A stretch of 64,000 bases of DNA. Origin: PNNG01 sp046291695 (GTDB taxonomy: Bacteria > Bacteroidota > Bacteroidia > UBA7662). A program made the translations under genes and the position numbers. Shown one piece after another: positions 17,573 through 25,607 of this stretch (positions are counted from its first letter, which is position 1; every line of letters begins with the position of its first letter). A model generated the notes under the pieces. It did no database searches. It was not told the DNA's origin and saw nothing but the letters and a program-made list of their open reading frames with translations. The stretch lies in NCBI GenBank assembly GCA_046291695.1, contig JBKBSO010000007.1:94258-158257 (forward strand), written 5' to 3'.

Positions 17573-17610
17573 AAAAAAAAAACCGCGTTCAGGAAACACC
17601 CAAACGCGGC
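17573..17610 (-). terminator. Terminator of the superoxide dismutase gene
   Basis: On the minus strand GCCGCGTTTG and its partner AACGCGG form a hairpin, followed by an uninterrupted run of ten T residues (17573-17582 read as A on the plus strand). It lies 19 bp beyond the dismutase stop codon. Confidence 0.85.
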
Positions 17611-17628
17611 ATAAACAAACGGTGTATA

Positions 17629-18237
17629 TTATTTAGCTGCAGCGTAGCGACGACTCACCTCATCCCAGTTTACTACATTCCAGAATGCGCTGATGTAATC
17701 GGGGCGACGGTTCTGATAGTTGAGGTAATAGGCATGCTCCCAAACATCAAGACCCAAAATGGGTGTACCATTGCAATCGGTAACCACGTCCATGAGTGGG
17801 TTATCTTGGTTGGGTGTACTACAGACTTTAAGCTTGCCATTTTCTACGCACAGCCAAGCCCATCCCGATCCAAAACGCGTAGCTGCGGCCTTCGCAAATT
17901 CTTCTTTAAAACTACTGAATGAACCAAAAGTAGCATTAATGTCGTCGGCCAATGTTCCCGTAGGCTCACCACCACCATGAGGTCCCATAATGGTCCAAAA
18001 TAAACTGTGGTTGTAATGCCCTCCGCCGTTGTTTCGCACGGCAGCAGGAAGTTGACTGATGTTGGCCATAAGGGCTTCGAGCGACTTGCCTTCGTGCGCG
18101 GTACCCACAATGGCTGCATTCAGGTTGTTTACATAAGCTGCGTGGTGTTTACCATGGTGAATTTCCATAGTGGTTTGGTCGATATGTGGAGCTAAAGCTT
18201 CGCTTGAATAAGGTAATGCTGGTAATTCGAATGCCAT
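17629..18237 (-). CDS. sodA: Superoxide dismutase (Mn/Fe type)
   Basis: A 202-residue enzyme that converts superoxide to peroxide and oxygen. Metal ligands are visible: His in MEIHHGKHHAAYVNN, His in GGGHYNHSLFW, and Asp and His in LDVWEHAYYLNYQNRRPDY. The GGHxNHSLFW and GPHGGGEPTG blocks look more like manganese than iron enzymes, but metal use cannot be settled from sequence. There is no signal peptide once the start is set at ATG 18237 (MAFELPALPY); the longer frame to 18288 adds 17 unrelated residues. It has its own terminator and a possible promoter upstream, so it is probably monocistronic. Confidence 0.95.
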   Translation of the reverse strand: MAFELPALPYSSEALAPHIDQTTMEIHHGKHHAAYVNNLNAAIVGTAHEGKSLEALMANISQLPAAVRNNGGGHYNHSLFWTIMGPHGGGEPTGTLADDINATFGSFSSFKEEFAKAAATRFGSGWAWLCVENGKLKVCSTPNQDNPLMDVVTDCNGTPILGLDVWEHAYYLNYQNRRPDYISAFWNVVNWDEVSRRYAAAK

Positions 18238-18263
18238 GTTTAGATAAATTTTAAGGTTAAAAG

Positions 18264-18271
18264 CAAAAATA
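18264..18271 (-). promoter_or_regulatory. Possible -7 element of the sod promoter
   Basis: On the minus strand TATTTTTG matches TAnnTTTG exactly and lies 27 bp upstream of the sod ATG. No well-spaced TTG -33 element is visible, so this is only a partial match. Confidence 0.4.
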
Positions 18272-18352
18272 GTGTATCTGCTTAACAATAATATGTCGAA
18301 AGCGTTTCGTTTACTTTAATTTTTTAACAGAAACACCCGAAAAGATTCACGT

Positions 18353-19057
18353 TCAAAGCATCAGGGTAAGTCCCACCGACATGGGCCTGCCGTTCACCGG
18401 ATTGGTGCGGAACCATTCGTTTAAGCCATAATAAAAACTCAAGCCCAATCGGTGGTAGCCTATCCGGCCAATAATGGCCAAACGCCAAGGATCGAGGTCC
18501 AGCATATCATCACGGCCTTTGAATTTTTGCGTGAGGCTCCCCAAAACCGATTTGCTACCCAGAGAACCGGTGTAACCCACATTAATACCCGTACTGGCCT
18601 TAAAGCTCTTGAGTTTGCCCCGGGGCTTGGAACTATATCGGAATTCCACGGGCACCAGCTCATAAGTGGTAAACACGAATTTATTCTTTACCGCTGGCGA
18701 ATCGGGCCAAACAGCATTGGGATTGTTGGGGTCTAGGTCCCAGCGCCGCAAGTTGGTAAAATAATTCCGCGACGACAGCCCTAAACCGGCGGCAAAGCTG
18801 TAGTTCGATTTACCAAAGCGTTGATTAAAATAGATGGTAAATGAAAAGCCTCCGGAACGCAATTGTCGGTATTGCACCGGATCACCCGGAAAACCTCTCA
18901 AAAAATCCATCTGATAAGTGAGCACCAAGCCTTCGAGGTCGGGATTTCGGCTGGGTTTTTTCTTAAGTAATTCAGCTGATTCGAGCCCATCTGACTCTTG
19001 GGCCGCTACGGCTCCACAAATCAAAAAAAACAGAAAAAACAGGAAACGCATTTGCAT
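18353..19057 (-). CDS. Outer-membrane beta-barrel protein of unknown function
   Basis: A 234-residue exported protein. The signal peptide (FLFFLFFLICGAVAAQ) is followed by a short polar linker containing LLKKKPSRNPD. About eight predicted strands follow, for example GGFSFTIYFNQRF, SFAAGLGLSSRNYF, ASTGINVGYTGS and the closing SVGLTLML. This is the general PorT-like / OmpA-beta-barrel-like layout common in Bacteroidota, without a family-specific motif I can name. ATG at 19057 was chosen over an upstream TTG. It follows ribH by 71 bp on the same strand. Confidence 0.7.
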   Translation of the reverse strand: MQMRFLFFLFFLICGAVAAQESDGLESAELLKKKPSRNPDLEGLVLTYQMDFLRGFPGDPVQYRQLRSGGFSFTIYFNQRFGKSNYSFAAGLGLSSRNYFTNLRRWDLDPNNPNAVWPDSPAVKNKFVFTTYELVPVEFRYSSKPRGKLKSFKASTGINVGYTGSLGSKSVLGSLTQKFKGRDDMLDLDPWRLAIIGRIGYHRLGLSFYYGLNEWFRTNPVNGRPMSVGLTLML

Positions 19058-19128
19058 AGCCAATATTAAGAAATTTGTGTCATTTCTTTATCAGCCCTAT
19101 CGCAATTCGCGCAAAGGCTGTAGCAAAA

Positions 19129-19614
19129 CTACAGCCCGCGCTTAAGTTGGAGCATGCGCAACACGGTAACTGCGGCTTCAGTACCCTTATTCCCGTGTTT
19201 ACCTCCGGCCCGATCCAACGCCTGTTCTTCGGTGAGCACGGTAATTACTCCGAAAGCTACCGGCTTATTTGTACGTAAATTCACCTCCATCAGGCCATGT
19301 GCTACTGCCTCACTGATGTATTCAAAATGCGGGGTCTCGCCCTTGATTAGGCAGCCGATAGCTATCACCGCATCGCATCCGGCATCAATCAGCCACTGTG
19401 CCGCTAGAGGCAATTCGTAACTTCCGGGAACCGGTTGTGTGAAAATATTTTCGAGCTTTATTCCCTGGGCCAGTAATAAAGCACGGGCACCCTCTGTAAG
19501 GGCACCCGTGATGTGTTCATTCCATTCGGCAGCAACGATGCCAATTTTTAACCTATCGGCCCCTTCGAGCTCAAATGGCTTGTATGCTGATAAATTTTGA
19601 AGGGCTGTAGCCAT
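19129..19614 (-). CDS. ribH: 6,7-dimethyl-8-ribityllumazine synthase
   Basis: A 161-residue enzyme for the penultimate step of riboflavin synthesis. It condenses 5-amino-6-ribitylaminouracil with 3,4-dihydroxy-2-butanone 4-phosphate. The family blocks are clear: IGIVAAEWNEHIT, PGSYELPLAAQWLI, DAVIAIGCLIKGETPHFEYISEAVAHGL, KPVAFGVITVLTEEQALDRAGGKHGNKGTEAA. The length is normal. It begins 2 bp after the stop of the TPR gene; this pairing of a TPR membrane protein with ribH near recF is common in Bacteroidota. Confidence 0.97.
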   Translation of the reverse strand: MATALQNLSAYKPFELEGADRLKIGIVAAEWNEHITGALTEGARALLLAQGIKLENIFTQPVPGSYELPLAAQWLIDAGCDAVIAIGCLIKGETPHFEYISEAVAHGLMEVNLRTNKPVAFGVITVLTEEQALDRAGGKHGNKGTEAAVTVLRMLQLKRGL

Positions 19615-19616
19615 CC

Positions 19617-20318
19617 TTACATTTTGGCGTTCACCCTAGCCATGTACTTCTCTGCGGCTTGTCCTTCGGTGGTCGACTTAAACTCCTTAAATACGCGCTC
19701 ATAAAGTTCCAGGGCCTTTTTGTTTTTGCCCAGATGTTCTGCCAGTTCGCCGGCACGCATCAGGTAGATGGGGGTAGTAAAGTTGTTTTCATTTTTACTG
19801 GCAGCCTTCAGATAATAATCGAGGGCCTTTTCTTCCTCACCCAGTTCTAAATAGGCATCTCCCATTGAACCCAAGGCAATGCTGCCAATGATAGGCTCCT
19901 TGGTGCTGAACTTCTTGAGGTAGCTGATGGCATCTTCATACTGCCCTAAGCGCAGGTAGCTGATGCCCAAGTAGTAATTCGCCAGTTTGCCGGCACGGGT
20001 CCAACTGTAATCGTCGGCTATCTCCATAAAACCAGGGAAATTGCCATCGCCATCAATGGCCAATTGAAGCGAATCGTTTTCAAAATAGCGCTCGGCCACA
20101 TACATCAAATTGAGTGCTTCTTCTTGCTTGTTGGGCAAATACACCCCATTTACGTAGTAGGCAATGCCGATTACCAGCACCAAGCCTCCCACCACGCCAT
20201 AGATGATGTTTTTATATTGTTCTAAAAATCGCTCGGAGCGACTGATGGTTTCTTTGATGTCGAGATTATCGAGTCCGAAATCCAGCGGATTTTCAGTACC
20301 CTGGTCTTTTTTTGCCAT
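19617..20318 (-). CDS. Membrane-anchored tetratricopeptide repeat protein
   Basis: A 233-residue protein. The N-terminal 42 residues are cytoplasmic and polar, and a single membrane helix lies at about 43-62 (VVGGLVLVIGIAYYV). The remainder forms TPR-like helical pairs, for example YYLGISYLRLGQYEDAISYLKKF, GDAYLELGEEEKALDYYLKAA and AGELAEHLGKNKKALELYERVF. The layout resembles YfgM, a protein that associates with the secretion machinery and chaperones, but that function is inferred from shape only. It lies between pdhA (26 bp) and ribH (2 bp). Confidence 0.85.
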   Translation of the reverse strand: MAKKDQGTENPLDFGLDNLDIKETISRSERFLEQYKNIIYGVVGGLVLVIGIAYYVNGVYLPNKQEEALNLMYVAERYFENDSLQLAIDGDGNFPGFMEIADDYSWTRAGKLANYYLGISYLRLGQYEDAISYLKKFSTKEPIIGSIALGSMGDAYLELGEEEKALDYYLKAASKNENNFTTPIYLMRAGELAEHLGKNKKALELYERVFKEFKSTTEGQAAEKYMARVNAKM

Positions 20319-20344
20319 TGTATTGCTGTAAATGTTGTTTAAAA

Positions 20345-21340
20345 TTAATCCATGATGAAGGGGTAATCCGCCTGATCATACACATCGGTATACAGTTCCG
20401 ATTCATCCGGCCAGGGCGAATTTTCGGCAAATTCTACCGAGGCCTTAACCCGCTCTTCAATTTTTTCGTCTATGGCCTCCAATTCGGCTTCGGTGGCATA
20501 CTTCTTTTTGAGAATGGTAGCCCGCGTAACCACAATGGGGTCCTTCGCTTTATAATCTTCCACTTCTTCTTTAGTACGGTACTTGGCCGGATCGCTCATC
20601 GAATGCCCGCGGTAACGGTAGGTGCGAATTTCGAGGAAAGTTGGGCCATCACCTTTACGGGCACGCTCTACTGCCTCAGCCATGGCTTCATGCACCGCTT
20701 CGCAGCTCATGCCGTCTACCCATTGCGAAGGCATATCATACGCCATTCCCATTTTATAAATATCAGTCAAATTGGTCGTGCGCTCCAGCGATGTACCCAT
20801 GGCATAAAAATTATTCTCCACCACAAAAATCACCGGAAGCTTCCACAACATGGCCATATTAAAGGTTTCGTGCAAGGCACCCTGACGCACCGCACCATCA
20901 CCCATATAGCATACATTCACATTCTTAGTGCCTAAATACTGCTCCGCAAAAGCAATACCCGCACCAAGTGGCACTTGACCGCCAACAATACCATGACCGC
21001 CAAAATTGCGAAACTGCTTGCTGAACATGTGCATCGAACCGCCTTTGCCTTTTGAACAACCGGTTATTTTTCCATACAATTCTGCCATTACTGAATCCGG
21101 CGTAAGCCCGCAAGCCAGTGCATGTCCGTGATCGCGGTATGCCGTAATCACCGAATCATCGGGGCCTATCACAGAATAGGTGCCAGCCACAATAGCCTCC
21201 TGACCTATATATAAATGGCAGAAACCTTTAATCTTTTGCTGCCCATACAATTGCGCACATTTTTCTTCAAAACGACGAATCAATTGCATCATCTCATACC
21301 ACTGAAGGTAGGTTTCTTTCGTAACTTTCGCCTTTGCCAT
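20345..21340 (-). CDS. pdhA: Pyruvate dehydrogenase E1 component, alpha subunit
   Basis: A 331-residue thiamine-diphosphate enzyme subunit that decarboxylates pyruvate for transfer to lipoyl E2. The cofactor motif GDGAVRQGALHETFNMAMLWKLPVIFVVENN is complete. The phosphorylation-loop region YRYRGHSMSDPAKYRTKEEVE and the tunnel region GHGIVGGQVPLGAGIAFAEQY are also present. Many Bacteroidota keep pdhA directly upstream of the E2 gene (pdhC); here a TPR protein gene follows instead and no E2 or E1-beta is in the window. Confidence 0.95.
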   Translation of the reverse strand: MAKAKVTKETYLQWYEMMQLIRRFEEKCAQLYGQQKIKGFCHLYIGQEAIVAGTYSVIGPDDSVITAYRDHGHALACGLTPDSVMAELYGKITGCSKGKGGSMHMFSKQFRNFGGHGIVGGQVPLGAGIAFAEQYLGTKNVNVCYMGDGAVRQGALHETFNMAMLWKLPVIFVVENNFYAMGTSLERTTNLTDIYKMGMAYDMPSQWVDGMSCEAVHEAMAEAVERARKGDGPTFLEIRTYRYRGHSMSDPAKYRTKEEVEDYKAKDPIVVTRATILKKKYATEAELEAIDEKIEERVKASVEFAENSPWPDESELYTDVYDQADYPFIMD

Positions 21341-21403
21341 GAATTTGATTTCGAAAATGAGCCGCTAATATACGGCCTAAATTATTATCCGAGCAAGAAT
21401 TAG

Positions 21404-22489
21404 ATGAAGCTGAAGTACCTGAGTTTGTTGAATTACCGTTTGGCACAGCTGCAAGAGCTGGCCATCGAAGGTGCTGTGCTCAGCATTACCGGCCCAAATG
21501 GTACCGGAAAAACCAATATACTCGATGCCGTACACTACCTCTGCTTAACCCGATCCTACCTGCTGCAGCAAGACGCACAACTGCTTCGTTTTGGGGAAGA
21601 TTTTTTTAACCTGCAAGCCGAAATCCGTGTTAATGATCAATCGCACAAGCTCTTCTGCGCCTGGCAACAAGGCCAAAAACGCTTCCGTTGCGATGGCCAA
21701 ACCTACGAACGCCTGGCCGACCACATCGGCCGCTTTCCCGTGGTAATGATTGCCCCTACCGACCTCGACCTGATTTATGAAGGCAGCGAAATCCGGCGGC
21801 GTTTTGCCGATATGCTGCTGTCCCAAACCGATGCCGACTACCTTCGGGCACTGATGCGACACAACAAATTGTTGCAACAAAAACAAACCGTGCTAAAGCA
21901 ATTCAAGTTGGATGGACGCGTCGACCAAACCTTGCTCGAAGTGCTTAACGATAGCCTGATACCACTTAACAGCCAACTATTTAGTCAGCGTGCCGCCTGG
22001 ATTGATCAGTTCAACCCTATCTTCGAAAACCTCTACCGCACCATCTCCGGAGCACGCGAAACGGTAGGCATACACTATGAATCGGCTTTTCTTAAACAGG
22101 CAGTCAACCAAGCATTTCAAGAAAACCACAAGCTAGAGCTCGAGGCTGGCCGACCCTTATGTGGTATCCAACGCGACGATTTGTATTTCACCATCAACGG
22201 ACATCCAGTAAAACGTTTCGGCTCACAAGGGCAACAGAAGTCTTTCCTCATTAGTCTGAAATTGGCACAAAGCATTTACCTCAGTGAAATTACCGGCAAA
22301 AAGCCGTTTTTGCTGCTCGATGATATTTTCGAAAAACTCGACAGCCAGCGGGTGAGTAGCCTTTTACGCCTGGTACAGGAAGATCGCTTTGGTCAAATTT
22401 TACTCACCGATACCGACCGCAAACGCGTAGAAGCCATCTTTCAAAAATCCGATGATGTGCAGTATCTCGAGCTTTCACATCCCGAATAA
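21404..22489 (+). CDS. recF: DNA replication/repair protein RecF
   Basis: A 361-residue SMC-like ATPase that helps load RecA at single-strand gaps with RecO and RecR. The Walker A motif GPNGTGKTNILDAVHYL is at about 30-46. The signature region GSQGQQKSFLISLKLAQ and the Walker B FLLLDDIFEKLD are near the C-terminus, in the order expected of RecF. The N-terminus MKLKYLSLLNYRL is typical and fixes the start. It diverges from pdhA with a 63-bp gap. dnaA and dnaN are not nearby. Confidence 0.95.
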   Translation: MKLKYLSLLNYRLAQLQELAIEGAVLSITGPNGTGKTNILDAVHYLCLTRSYLLQQDAQLLRFGEDFFNLQAEIRVNDQSHKLFCAWQQGQKRFRCDGQTYERLADHIGRFPVVMIAPTDLDLIYEGSEIRRRFADMLLSQTDADYLRALMRHNKLLQQKQTVLKQFKLDGRVDQTLLEVLNDSLIPLNSQLFSQRAAWIDQFNPIFENLYRTISGARETVGIHYESAFLKQAVNQAFQENHKLELEAGRPLCGIQRDDLYFTINGHPVKRFGSQGQQKSFLISLKLAQSIYLSEITGKKPFLLLDDIFEKLDSQRVSSLLRLVQEDRFGQILLTDTDRKRVEAIFQKSDDVQYLELSHPE

Positions 22490-22514
22490 TCCTTCCTCAT
22501 TAAATAGCAATAAC

Positions 22515-22522
22515 TATCTTTG
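22515..22522 (+). promoter_or_regulatory. Likely -7 promoter element of the UDP-glucuronate decarboxylase gene
   Basis: TATCTTTG is an exact TAnnTTTG match. Transcription would begin about 22529, 14 nt before the ATG at 22543. The -33 position has TTC (22493-22495) instead of TTG. Confidence 0.5.
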
Positions 22523-22542
22523 GACCAACAATTATCCATTCT

Positions 22543-23523
22543 ATGCCACGTGTACTCATTACCGGCGCTGCCGGCTTTTTAGGCTCTCATCTTTGCGACC
22601 GATTCATTAAAGAAGGCTATCAGGTGGTAGGCATGGATAACCTCATTACCGGCGATATGCGGAATATTGAGCACCTCTTACCCGTTGCCGAATTTGAGTT
22701 TTATCACCACGACGTTAGCAAATACGTGCATGTGGCAGGTCAAATCGACGAAATTCTGCATTTTGCCTCACCGGCCAGCCCTATCGACTACCTCAAAATA
22801 CCCATTCAAACCCTCAAAGTAGGCTCACTGGGCACCCATAACCTCCTGGGGCTGGCACGTGAAAAAAAGGCACGCATCCTGGTCGCTTCAACCTCAGAAG
22901 TTTATGGCGACCCGATGGTACACCCACAAACCGAAGACTATTGGGGTAATGTAAACCCGGTAGGTCCACGTGGCGTTTACGACGAAGCCAAACGTTTCCA
23001 AGAGGCCATCACCATGGCCTACCATACCTATCACGGACTCGAAACACGCATCGTACGCATATTTAACACCTATGGCCCGCGTATGCGCCTAAACGATGGC
23101 CGGGCACTGCCGGCATTTATCGGTCAGGCTTTACGCGGCGAAGACCTCACCGTTTTTGGCGACGGCTCACAAACCCGTTCGTTTTGTTATGTCGACGACC
23201 TGGTAGAAGGTATTTACCGCTTGCTCAAAAGCGATTATGCCGGTCCGGTAAACATTGGCAATCCGGTTGAAATCACCATCCGCGATTTCGCCGAAGAAAT
23301 CATCAAACTCACCGGTACCAACCAAAAAGTAATTTACAAGCCGCTACCCAAAGACGACCCCAAACAGCGTCAGCCCGACATTAGTCTGGCCAAAAAGCTT
23401 TTAGGCTGGGAGCCCAAAATAGAACGTGCCGAAGGCCTAGCCATTACCTATAATTATTTCCAATCTCTGCCCCAAGAAGAGCTTTATCGCGAAGCCCATG
23501 GGCGCTCATTTCCCCGTAAATAA
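22543..23523 (+). CDS. UDP-glucuronic acid decarboxylase (SDR family)
   Basis: A 326-residue extended SDR enzyme likely to form UDP-xylose from UDP-glucuronate with bound NAD. The nucleotide motif is GAAGFLGSHLCDRF (about 7-20). The active site shows STSEVYGDP and the YDEAKRFQEA box (Tyr and Lys of YxxxK). HYDVSKY-like and ARIFNTYGPRMRLNDGRALPAFI blocks, and the RPDISLAKKLLGWEP C-terminal block (here QPDISLAK), match the UXS family. The length is that of the stand-alone enzyme without the ArnA formyltransferase. UpxY follows 9 bp later, which suggests a surface-polysaccharide role. Confidence 0.9.
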   Translation: MPRVLITGAAGFLGSHLCDRFIKEGYQVVGMDNLITGDMRNIEHLLPVAEFEFYHHDVSKYVHVAGQIDEILHFASPASPIDYLKIPIQTLKVGSLGTHNLLGLAREKKARILVASTSEVYGDPMVHPQTEDYWGNVNPVGPRGVYDEAKRFQEAITMAYHTYHGLETRIVRIFNTYGPRMRLNDGRALPAFIGQALRGEDLTVFGDGSQTRSFCYVDDLVEGIYRLLKSDYAGPVNIGNPVEITIRDFAEEIIKLTGTNQKVIYKPLPKDDPKQRQPDISLAKKLLGWEPKIERAEGLAITYNYFQSLPQEELYREAHGRSFPRK

Positions 23524-23532
23524 GCCCTACAG

Positions 23533-24033
23533 ATGTCAAGCCAACAATGGTTCGCCCTGTATACGCGGCCACGGTTCGAACGTCGTGCCGCCGAAATGCT
23601 CAGTCGGCAAGGAATTGAAAACTGGCTGCCTTTACATAAGGTAAAAAAACAATGGAGCGATCGGGTGAAATGGGTCGAAGAGCCTGTATTCAAATCGTAC
23701 ATATTTGTGCGCATTAGCGAACGCGAATATTTCCATACGCTAAACACCTACGGCGTGGTGCGCTTTGTGACCTTTGGCGGACAGGCCGCGGCAATTTCGG
23801 AATCGCAAATGGATTTTTTGCGTCGTTTGCTCGATACCGGTTATGAACTTGAAACGGTTTCGCTCGACTTAGAAACGGGCGATCAGGTAGAAATCGTGAA
23901 AGGACCGTTGGCAGGAAGGCGGGGTGTGTTAATCAGCCGTGCCGGGTCTAAAAAGATGCGGGTCGATTTAGAAATGTTGGGAAAATCCATATTCATCACG
24001 GTGCCCATCGAAAATCTCCTGAAAATCAGCTAA
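23533..24033 (+). CDS. UpxY family transcription antiterminator (NusG-like)
   Basis: A 166-residue NusG paralogue. The NGN domain opens with WFALYTRPRFERRAAEMLSRQGIENWLPL and contains FKSYIFVRI and GVVRFVTFGG; a KOW motif follows (GDQVEIVKGPLAGRRGVLIS). In Bacteroides, UpxY proteins bind nascent RNA and allow transcription of long capsule operons, and are usually the first gene of such an operon. Here it is the second gene after a UDP-sugar enzyme, and the next gene is convergent, so no polysaccharide operon follows directly. Confidence 0.9.
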   Translation: MSSQQWFALYTRPRFERRAAEMLSRQGIENWLPLHKVKKQWSDRVKWVEEPVFKSYIFVRISEREYFHTLNTYGVVRFVTFGGQAAAISESQMDFLRRLLDTGYELETVSLDLETGDQVEIVKGPLAGRRGVLISRAGSKKMRVDLEMLGKSIFITVPIENLLKIS

Positions 24034-24053
24034 AGACCTAGGCGTGGTCTGAA

Positions 24054-24695
24054 TTAGCTATAAGAAAATTTCTCCTTAAATCCGGAAAGGCTCTCAGAAA
24101 CTGCTGCATTACGCGGGTGCAGCAGGGTGTTGATGCCCAGCGCTTTAGCCCCATCCAGGTGGCCGGGGGTATCGTCAATAAACAAACTTTCTTCAGCAAC
24201 AAAAGCATTTTGTTGAAGCACAAAATCAAAAATTTCTAGCTCGGGTTTACGCAAACCTATGTGTTGCGAATAGTACACCTTGTCGAAAAACGGCTCGAGG
24301 TTTTGGTAACCATGGGCAAGGGCAAATGCCGATTCCAGGGCATCCACATGTATGTTGTTGGTATTACTCAGTAGCACCACATTAAAATGTTTACGGAAAG
24401 GCTGAATCCACTGAAGTTGGGCCAATTGCATATCGCCCAGCATGGCATTCCAGCAATCGGCATAGGCTTGTAAGGCATGCTCTTCCCCAAAATACTTAGC
24501 AAAAAACATCAAAAATTCGGTGTTGTTTAGCAGTCCTTTTTCAAAAGCGTTAAAAATGCCGGCTTCCTCCATCTTCCTCAAGTTGGGCTCCGTATCTACA
24601 CCGGTAAGTTCTCGCAAACTTTGTGGAAAGCGCTCCAGGTGAATGTCGATGAACAATCCTCCCAAATCGAATATAAGGTTACGAATTCTTGGCAT
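24054..24695 (-). CDS. HAD family hydrolase (YihX-like)
   Basis: A 213-residue HAD-IA phosphatase. Motif I is FDLGGLFIDI: the nucleophile Asp is present, while the second acidic position of DxD is Gly, as in YihX-type sugar phosphatases. Motif II is LLSNTNN, motif III has Lys in LRKPELEIF, and motif IV is FIDDTPGHLDGAKALGI. The real start is ATG 24695 (MPRIRNLIFDLGG); 60 further upstream residues in the open frame overlap the divergent acetyltransferase and are not family-like. The likely substrate is a small sugar phosphate, but this is not determined. Confidence 0.88.
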   Translation of the reverse strand: MPRIRNLIFDLGGLFIDIHLERFPQSLRELTGVDTEPNLRKMEEAGIFNAFEKGLLNNTEFLMFFAKYFGEEHALQAYADCWNAMLGDMQLAQLQWIQPFRKHFNVVLLSNTNNIHVDALESAFALAHGYQNLEPFFDKVYYSQHIGLRKPELEIFDFVLQQNAFVAEESLFIDDTPGHLDGAKALGINTLLHPRNAAVSESLSGFKEKFSYS

Positions 24696-24747
24696 GACGC
24701 AAAAGTACGAAATATTGGTACCTTCGACCACCGTGGGTGCTACACAG

Positions 24748-25275
24748 ATGCATATACTTAAATCAAAGCGCTTAAACCTCCGCCAACTCCGACTCGAAGA
24801 TGCAGGGTTCATGGTGCGCCTCATGAATAGCCCCGATTGGCTCACTAACATTGGCGACCGTAACATCCACAGCACAGCAAATGCACACAGCTACCTGCTC
24901 GAAGGACCGCTATGGAGTTATGCCACCCATGGATTTGGCTTGTATTTAGTGAGCATTGCCGAAAGTAACACGCCCATTGGCATTTGCGGTTTGTTGAAAC
25001 GCGACACGCTCAACTTGCCAGATGTGGGCATTGCCCTCCATCCCGACTATTTTGGTCAGGGCTATGCTTTAGAAATCTTCAAAGCAACCGTGGACTATGC
25101 ACACGAAAAACTGGGCTATGCTGAGCTTTACGCCATAACCAGCGAAAACAACTACAAAACCATCAAATTGCTCGAAAAAGCGGGCTTCAAGCTTCACACC
25201 GAAAGCTACATCACAGAAAGCTCCGAATCCCTATGTCTTTTTCATCATTCAGTAGTAGTCCAACAGCCAGTATAA
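24748..25275 (+). CDS. GNAT family N-acetyltransferase
   Basis: A 175-residue acetyltransferase of the RimJ/RimL-like branch. It opens with ILKSKRLNLRQLRLEDAGFMVRLMN. The acetyl-CoA-binding block is VGIALHPDYFGQGYALEIFKATVDYA (with Q/RxxGxG/A represented by FGQGYA), then ELYAITSENNYKTIKLLEKAGF. Possible upstream starts at 24643 and 24694 overlap the divergent HAD gene; ATG 24748 fits the family best. The substrate may be a protein N-terminus, an amino acid or an amine; nothing decides. Confidence 0.85.
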   Translation: MHILKSKRLNLRQLRLEDAGFMVRLMNSPDWLTNIGDRNIHSTANAHSYLLEGPLWSYATHGFGLYLVSIAESNTPIGICGLLKRDTLNLPDVGIALHPDYFGQGYALEIFKATVDYAHEKLGYAELYAITSENNYKTIKLLEKAGFKLHTESYITESSESLCLFHHSVVVQQPV

Positions 25276-25455
25276 GGGATGTTGCCCTCAAGAATTTGCA
25301 TTATTCGAATCATGTGAAGGCATTGATATTCATATGCTGAAAGCGAATATTACTTCCAAGTGCGGTAATGGCACCTTTTCTAAGCTATCCCCTCTTATTG
25401 AACAATTAGAGGCCGTGATATTCATTCGCAAACCTTTGGTTTTGGCTCAGTATAG
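25276..25455. other. AT-rich non-coding interval at the start of the efflux module
   Basis: There is no gene or RNA here. The composition shifts by eye from the GC-richer coding to the left to the AT-richer module on the right. The regulatory sites of the next gene begin at 25456. Confidence 0.4.
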
Positions 25456-25572
25456 CTGTTCGTTTACGCACACTATAGGCTGATTCCGAACAGTTACATT
25501 TGCGCATCGCACTTGAACCAAAGCCATAACGCCCTGATTTAATGGCCAATAATTAGGCGGCATGAATGTTGG
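25456..25572 (+). promoter_or_regulatory. Upstream region homologous to the sigma-54 promoter at 26872 (copy 1)
   Basis: CTGTTCG (25456-25462) and the inverted half-site CGAACAG (25487-25493) lie 31 bp apart, exactly as in copy 2. Between the half-sites and the start, CCATAAC (25524-25530) and GGCAT (25559-25563) keep the same 35-bp spacing as in copy 2. The core reads CGGCAT-N6-TTGGA, so it is GG-N10-GG rather than GG-N10-GC: a weakened or lost -12 element. The gene starts 36 bp further on. This is probably the enhancer-plus-promoter region of the dioxygenase lipoprotein gene. Confidence 0.55.
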
Positions 25573-25607
25573 AATGCAAAAATGTTTCATTCCAAAAGTC
25601 GGAAATC

